Source: Zygaena filipendulae (taxonomy: Eukaryota; Arthropoda; Insecta; Lepidoptera; Zygaenidae). From it: a stretch of DNA of 64,000 nucleotides. The stretch's first letter is position 1. The number at the start of each line of letters is the position of its first letter. Below the pieces are notes generated by a model that searched no databases, had not been told where the DNA came from, and saw nothing but the letters and a program-made list of their open reading frames with translations. The stretch lies in the NCBI GenBank assembly GCA_907165275.2, contig OU015652.1, forward strand, positions 9,377,001-9,441,000, given 5' to 3'. This document shows, one piece after another, positions 61,927-64,000 of this stretch. The translations under genes were made by a program, and so were the position numbers.

Positions 61927-63386
61927 TAGTACGGACCGCCAAGAGGGGATTTGTGGATTAGCTAAAGCGCGTCAGATGAACATAAGGGGGGTACCTTGCA
62001 CCATGTTGAGTACCTCCACCAAATATAGGCCCTCTACACTGGTGGGTGCGTCTAGAATAACCGATCAGATTAGTAAAAAAAAATCGATAACTCGAAATAC
62101 TCGAGCGCGTCAGATTAAGATATGGTGGGTTAATTACATAGTGAGAAGTATGTATATGAATAATCTGACCATTTGAACGTGACGTAAAGGAGTTAGAGGA
62201 TCACAAACTTGCAAAAAAAAAACGCAACTTCGACATTCTCGAGCGCAGTTGATTTGTTTTTTATTTTAAAGTAAATAACTCAAGGATAGCGGGAAAAATA
62301 TAATCTGCCGATTTTCATAAGCCGAAGAAACAAAAATCGTCTTCGAATCGAACGAGCAGCTGCAGTGAAACATGTACCTATTCATATCTCTGTCTTTCTT
62401 TCCCTTTTACTTTTTCTCTATCTCTCACTCTCTCGCACCGTCCTCACACTACTTTCCGTCGCCATAACGTCATCACAGTATACCACGGCGCTAAACGTGT
62501 CGAATTATAACTTTTTTTGGTCGGTTAAAATACATATTAAAATAAGTTAAGGTAAGTATTACATCAAACTATAGGTTCACCTTTCACTTTAATGTAATTA
62601 TATATATATTATATAATAAAGCTCATCACAAAACAACGCGTTCATGTTATTATATGTAAAACGAAATGGCTTGTTTGTGCTTTAAAGTTAGTTTTGTGAA
62701 TAATATTTTGTGAGCTTTTACATATTTCATAGAAATATAAAGTGTGTTTTTTTTGTGAACAAGAAATAGCTCATATAGTTATTAAACTTACATCAGAAAT
62801 AAAAAAAAATTAAAAATAAATCATAATTTTTGTTTCTAGCAGTCAGATTAATAATATCCCTCAAAATTATTGTCAGATTTTAAGCCAACATAACTTGGAC
62901 TGCAAGCTGAACCTTCTGTAAAATAATCTGACACGCTCGAGTATTTCAAAATTGAGATTTTTTTTTGCATTTTCAAAAATTCGCTACTACCTTGCGTCAC
63001 CTCCAAATCGGCAGATTTTCGAAGGGGTGCATTTTTAAGGCTCACTTAACATCCCCTTTGAATATCTGACGCGCTCGAGTAAATGTTTTTTTTTTTCATT
63101 TTCTCCCCTTCCGGATGGCCACCCCCACCACGCAAATGGGCAGATGAATATATTTTCGATATCAGAGACACCTTGGAGTATCTAAACTACAATATCTGAC
63201 GCGCTCGAGTATTTCCATTTTACTATTTTTTTTTACATTTTTGAAAGCCTGTAGAAGCTAAACCCACCGGTAAATGAAAAAATATCATATAACCTTATTT
63301 TGTTTATATCTCCTAATCTTCAAAACCCAATAGGTCCCGACGACGCTCGAGTGTCTCCCGAATTAGCATCGGTATCTCCCGTACTA
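61927..63386 (-). mobile_element. 1.46-kb non-autonomous DNA element with iterons, copy B
   Basis: Reverse complement of 28107-29572 with scattered substitutions and small indels; ends TAGTACGG and CCGTACTA, flanked by TAA on both sides (61924-61926, 63387-63389). Iterons lie near 61968, 62099 and 62238 on the plus strand and near 62925, 63064, 63194 and 63342 on the minus strand. The different trinucleotide duplication shows an independent insertion, not a segmental copy. Confidence 0.8.
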
Positions 63387-63389
63387 TAA

Positions 63390-63880
63390 GAATGAAGGTA
63401 CCTTTACTATGATCCTTAAACAATGTACTACGATTACATGCATTTACTTGTGGGAGAAAATAAAGATAGTAATAATAATCATTATCCTTCCTATAAATGT
63501 CCCATTAACCGCATATCGTCAAACCGAAGTAGCGGTGGATATCCTGTGGATATTAAATTTATAGGTCAAATCGTGTAGTATTTATAGCCCAGAACAACGC
63601 TGCATGTTTGTACCTACAATTAATATTGCACGGTTATCTATTAAGTACTTTTCTATTAAAATAAAGTTCCAGATCGTATTGAATAACGTCGTATGTGCTT
63701 ACCTATGAGTGTCTTCACAAAATTCAGTCATCGTCATCACCGACGCTTTTTTGAATATAATATAAAATTAGTGTTAATATTCTAGGTTTTTTGTATATTG
63801 ATATTAAAAATACGATTTTGTTCAAGAAATTTATGATCACATGTAACGTTGTTCTATGTGATTTCGTGATATGATGTCGA
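63390..63880. other. AT-rich DNA with no gene
   Basis: No gene seen. Confidence 0.4.
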
Positions 63881-64000
63881 TTTGATACTTTCCTCACCTG
63901 CCAGCGGAGGCGTGCTTGGCTTGTGTTGGTCGTGGTTGTATGCATCGGACACGGACCCGGTCGTTGAACCACAATGACGTCAAACGCTGAGTGGATTATC
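63881..64000. other. Candidate host exon at the window edge
   Basis: GC rises after about 63895. On the minus strand CTGGCAG is followed by GTGAGG at 63897-63892, a good donor, with one frame open to the window end. On the plus strand TTTCCTCACCTGCCAG is also an acceptable acceptor. Neither translation is recognisable, so strand and product are open. Confidence 0.3.

Overview
The window reads as nuclear DNA of an insect, most likely a moth or butterfly. It is AT-rich and full of TAGGTA-type words, it carries BEL/Pao, copia, LINE, Tc1 and Helitron-like elements, and its LINE 3' ends and CCGCGG-hairpin Helitron ends are of a kind I know from lepidopteran genomes. The order-level assignment is an inference. 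No complete host protein-coding gene is visible. The window looks like intergenic or long-intron DNA made largely of nested transposable elements, with three short GC-rich or splice-like patches that may be host exons or a promoter (about 22.65-23.29 kb, 38.62-38.83 kb and 63.88-64.0 kb).

Layout. 1.16-1.80 kb is a long foldback element followed directly by a MITE whose sister copy lies at 12.56 kb. From about 3.45 to 12.15 kb is a nearly full-length LINE (ORF1, endonuclease/reverse transcriptase ORF2, 3' UTR, TTA-repeat tail). A minus-strand copia-like LTR element (5869-9124) is inserted in its ORF2, with identical 160-bp LTRs and a GACTG target duplication. The copia copy lacks the reverse transcriptase core. 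13.40-13.92 kb is a Helitron-like copy that itself holds a TA-flanked MITE. 14889-21393 is a complete BEL/Pao retrotransposon with two matching 226-bp LTRs and one uninterrupted polyprotein ORF of about 1738 residues. It is the best candidate in the window for a recently active autonomous element.

24.4-27.9 kb holds a foldback, interspersed repeats and LINE 3' fragments. 28107-29572 and 61927-63386 are two copies, in opposite orientation, of a 1.46-kb non-autonomous DNA element. It has 8-bp termini, TTA/TAA duplications and a regularly spaced 17-bp iteron; I cannot confidently place it in a superfamily. 36161-38108 is a 5'-truncated LINE on the minus strand. 49753-51343 is a Tc1-type DD34E transposon with an intact transposase ORF, and 58063-59814 is a second, decayed Tc1-type element that may contain an intron. 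About thirty Helitron-like non-autonomous copies (TC start, CCGCGG hairpin, CTAG end) and several hairpin MITEs fill the rest.

The genes do not form a host pathway. The coding parts are retroelement and transposase genes, and the interest lies in how the elements nest, which gives a relative order of insertion. Reading was by eye, so percent identities, small gaps and exact ends are approximate.
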